Shown: positions 21,101-22,416 of the stretch, piece by piece
Layout of the letters: each line of letters begins with the position of its first letter
Position numbering within the stretch: the first letter of the stretch is position 1
Origin: Monosiga brevicollis MX1
Lineage: Eukaryota; Opisthokonta; Choanoflagellata; Craspedida; Salpingoecidae
Length of the DNA stretch: 22,416 nucleotides
Direction: 5' to 3'
Assembly (NCBI RefSeq): GCF_000002865.3
Contig: NW_001865060.1
Location: 5,232 to 27,647, forward strand
Made by a program: the position numbers and the translations under genes
Notes under the pieces: model-generated
Seen by the model: the letters and a program-made list of their open reading frames with translations, nothing else
What the model was told of the DNA's origin: nothing
Database searches by the model: none

Positions 21101-22416
21101 AATTCGAGCCCAAGCGACAACTGCCCGGGCGTGACAGACACTCTTTCGCACACAAGCTTCACCTGTGCAGATATCCCTGGACTGACCGCGACTGTCACAG
21201 TTGAGGACGCTTTCGGCTCCGTCATCACCCAAGATATAACTGTCACCGTATCTGATGATGTTGCTCCATCAGCCGACGTCCTCGCTGCCCATCAGGTCGC
21301 TCTCAACAGCTCGGGCATGATCGAGCTTGTTCAATCAGATGTCATCACCAACGTATTCGATGCTTGCGATGCATCGCCCACAGTCACATTTTCAAATATT
21401 GTTTTCTCATGTGCCGACGCAGGCACAACCCAGAACATCAACGCTGACATTACCGACCAGTATGGTAACGTGCTCAGCCGCAGCATCGCCGTCACTGTTG
21501 AAGATAACGCGGCTCCAATCTTCAGTGTTCCATCAGCACCCGCGTACGACCTTGATGCGAGTGGAAGCTTCACGCTTGATGAAACAGCGGTTGCGACCAC
21601 GAGCAGTGATAACTGCATCAACATTGCATGGGGAGCGAACAAGACAAGCTTCTCGTGTAGCGATATTGGTACGGTATCAGCCGTCGCTGTGACTGCCACG
21701 GATGACAGCGGAAACGTGGCAACGGAGTACATGGCTGTCACGGTGCGCGATGTGACTGCGCCTGTGATTGATGTGATGGCGAGCAAGGCCGTGTCGCTGG
21801 ATGCGGCGGGCAGCGCATCGTTGGCGGTGGCGGATGTTGAGAACAGCGCGCCAACGGATGCGTGCGGCGTGTACAACTCGACGTTGAGCAAGACGGCGTT
21901 TACGTGCGCGGATGTGGGCGCGCCTGAGAGCGTGACGTACCGTGTGTCGGATGTGAACGGGCGGGTGAGCTCGGCGACAGTGTCAGTGACGGTGTCGGAT
22001 GTGACTGCGCCGGCTGTGGCGACTGTGGCCAAGAGCGTGACGCTGGATAGCGTGAGCGGCACGGCGAGTGTTGCGGCCGACTACTTGGTGTCGAGCTCGT
22101 CGGATGCGTGCGGCATTGCGTCGACGGTGAGCAACGTGACGTCTGTGACGTGTGCCCAGGTGGGCGTGCAGGGCGTGTTGATTACGACGACGGACAACAA
22201 TGGACTGTCGACTGAGTCTGTTGAGCTGTTGACGGTTGTTGATGCCGAGGCGCCTGTTGTGGACGTTGTGGCTTACTACTTGGTCGAGCTGGATGCGGCG
22301 GGCGCGGGCAGTGTGAGCACTGCGGATCTGCGCGTGAGCGCGACGACGGACAACTGTGCCGTTGCCAGCGAGACGTTGGTGGGCACGACGAGCTTTTCGT
22401 GCAGCGATGCGGGCAT
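15121..22416 (+). CDS. Giant secreted HYR-repeat protein (5' part, runs off the window)
   Basis: Predicted extracellular or cell-surface adhesion-type protein. Exon 1 is 15121-15182. A phase-2 intron, GTACGT at 15183 to GACGCAG ending at 15348, divides the signal peptide. Exon 2 starts at 15349 and is open to 22416, giving about 2,376 residues so far. The joined N-terminus has basic residues, the hydrophobic core LLLTLALILAW, and a likely cleavage after PSARA (residue 31). The rest is about 29 tandem modules of about 82 residues with the pattern LDxxGxAxL, DNC (or DAC), FTCADxG, VTVTVTDxxGN, then VxDxxxPT, matching HYR/immunoglobulin-like beta-sandwich repeats. Most modules have two cysteines, a probable intramodule disulfide. 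Many N-x-S/T sites fit a secreted product. No membrane segment or other domain is seen in this part. Without the intron the first frame stops near 15411, which supports the splice. Confidence 0.93.
15395..22416 (+). repeat. Tandem array of HYR-like modules, about 245-bp period
   Basis: The D-x-C codons recur at about 15728, 15983, 16229, 16474, 16721, 16965, 17206, 17452, 17695, 17943, 18188, 18431, 18674, 18921, 19180, 19422, 19661, 19910, 20155, 20383, 20627, 20869, 21115, 21359, 21608, 21859, 22104 and 22348 (positions good to a few bases). That gives 28 modules with this landmark, plus one degenerate module before the first. The mean spacing is about 245 bp. DNC is replaced by DACxx in six modules and by DQC or DVC in one each. 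DNA identity between neighbours is moderate, so this is an old array rather than a recent satellite. Confidence 0.92.

Noticed and set aside
21331-22062. 243-codon open frame on the minus strand
   Set aside because: It is antisense to the HYR modules. It stays open because the sense codon pattern rarely produces antisense stops, and similar but shorter antisense frames occur along the whole array.
15395-22416. Regular repeat spacing suggesting a satellite or CRISPR-like array
   Set aside because: The repeats are about 245 bp, diverged, in one reading frame and encode HYR modules, so they are coding tandem domains.
1-22416. tRNA, rRNA, snRNA genes or virus-like elements
   Set aside because: No cloverleaf B-box sequence in a tRNA context, no U6-like or rRNA sequence, and no recognisable capsid, polymerase, integrase or transposase protein were found by eye; a covariance-model search would be needed to exclude divergent ncRNAs.

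Overview
The window is eukaryotic nuclear DNA: moderately GC-rich, with short spliceosomal introns (about 80-340 nt) that interrupt clearly conserved genes, and dense simple-sequence tracts between them. The compact layout, the intron density and a giant secreted HYR-repeat protein suggest a choanoflagellate (Monosiga- or Salpingoeca-like). That assignment is an inference from gene style, not from a diagnostic marker.

Layout. 1-3217 holds no gene I can name: low-complexity DNA, a (CA)n microsatellite, a G-poor tract, and some weak exon-like pieces on the + strand near 2359-3060. 3218-3976 (-) is small nuclear ribonucleoprotein E (SmE), 3 exons. 4609-6706 (+) is a tartrate-resistant/purple acid phosphatase, 8 exons, divergent from SmE. 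7239-8829 (-) is cytochrome c heme lyase (holocytochrome c synthase), 6 exons, convergent with the phosphatase; one intron is best modelled as GC-AG. 10061-12267 (-) is V-ATPase subunit B, 5 exons, 513 residues. 13211-13594 (-) is a tentative three-exon small gene that I do not recognise. 15121 to the right edge (+) is the start of a very large secreted protein: a signal peptide split by one intron, then one exon of more than 7 kb encoding about 29 tandem HYR-like modules of about 82 residues. It runs off the window still open.

The genes do not form a pathway. SmE (splicing), heme lyase (mitochondrial cytochrome c maturation) and V-ATPase B (vacuolar acidification) are housekeeping genes. The phosphatase is probably secreted or endomembrane, and the HYR protein probably extracellular or cell-surface. 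The most unusual material is the HYR array. Its second module keeps a four-cysteine pattern where later ones have two, and near 21.7 kb its codon use switches abruptly from C-ending to G-ending. Other points are the GC-AG intron and C-terminal CP motif of the heme lyase, and an in-frame, stop-free intron in the phosphatase. I saw no rRNA, tRNA, CRISPR, or recognisable transposon or viral element.
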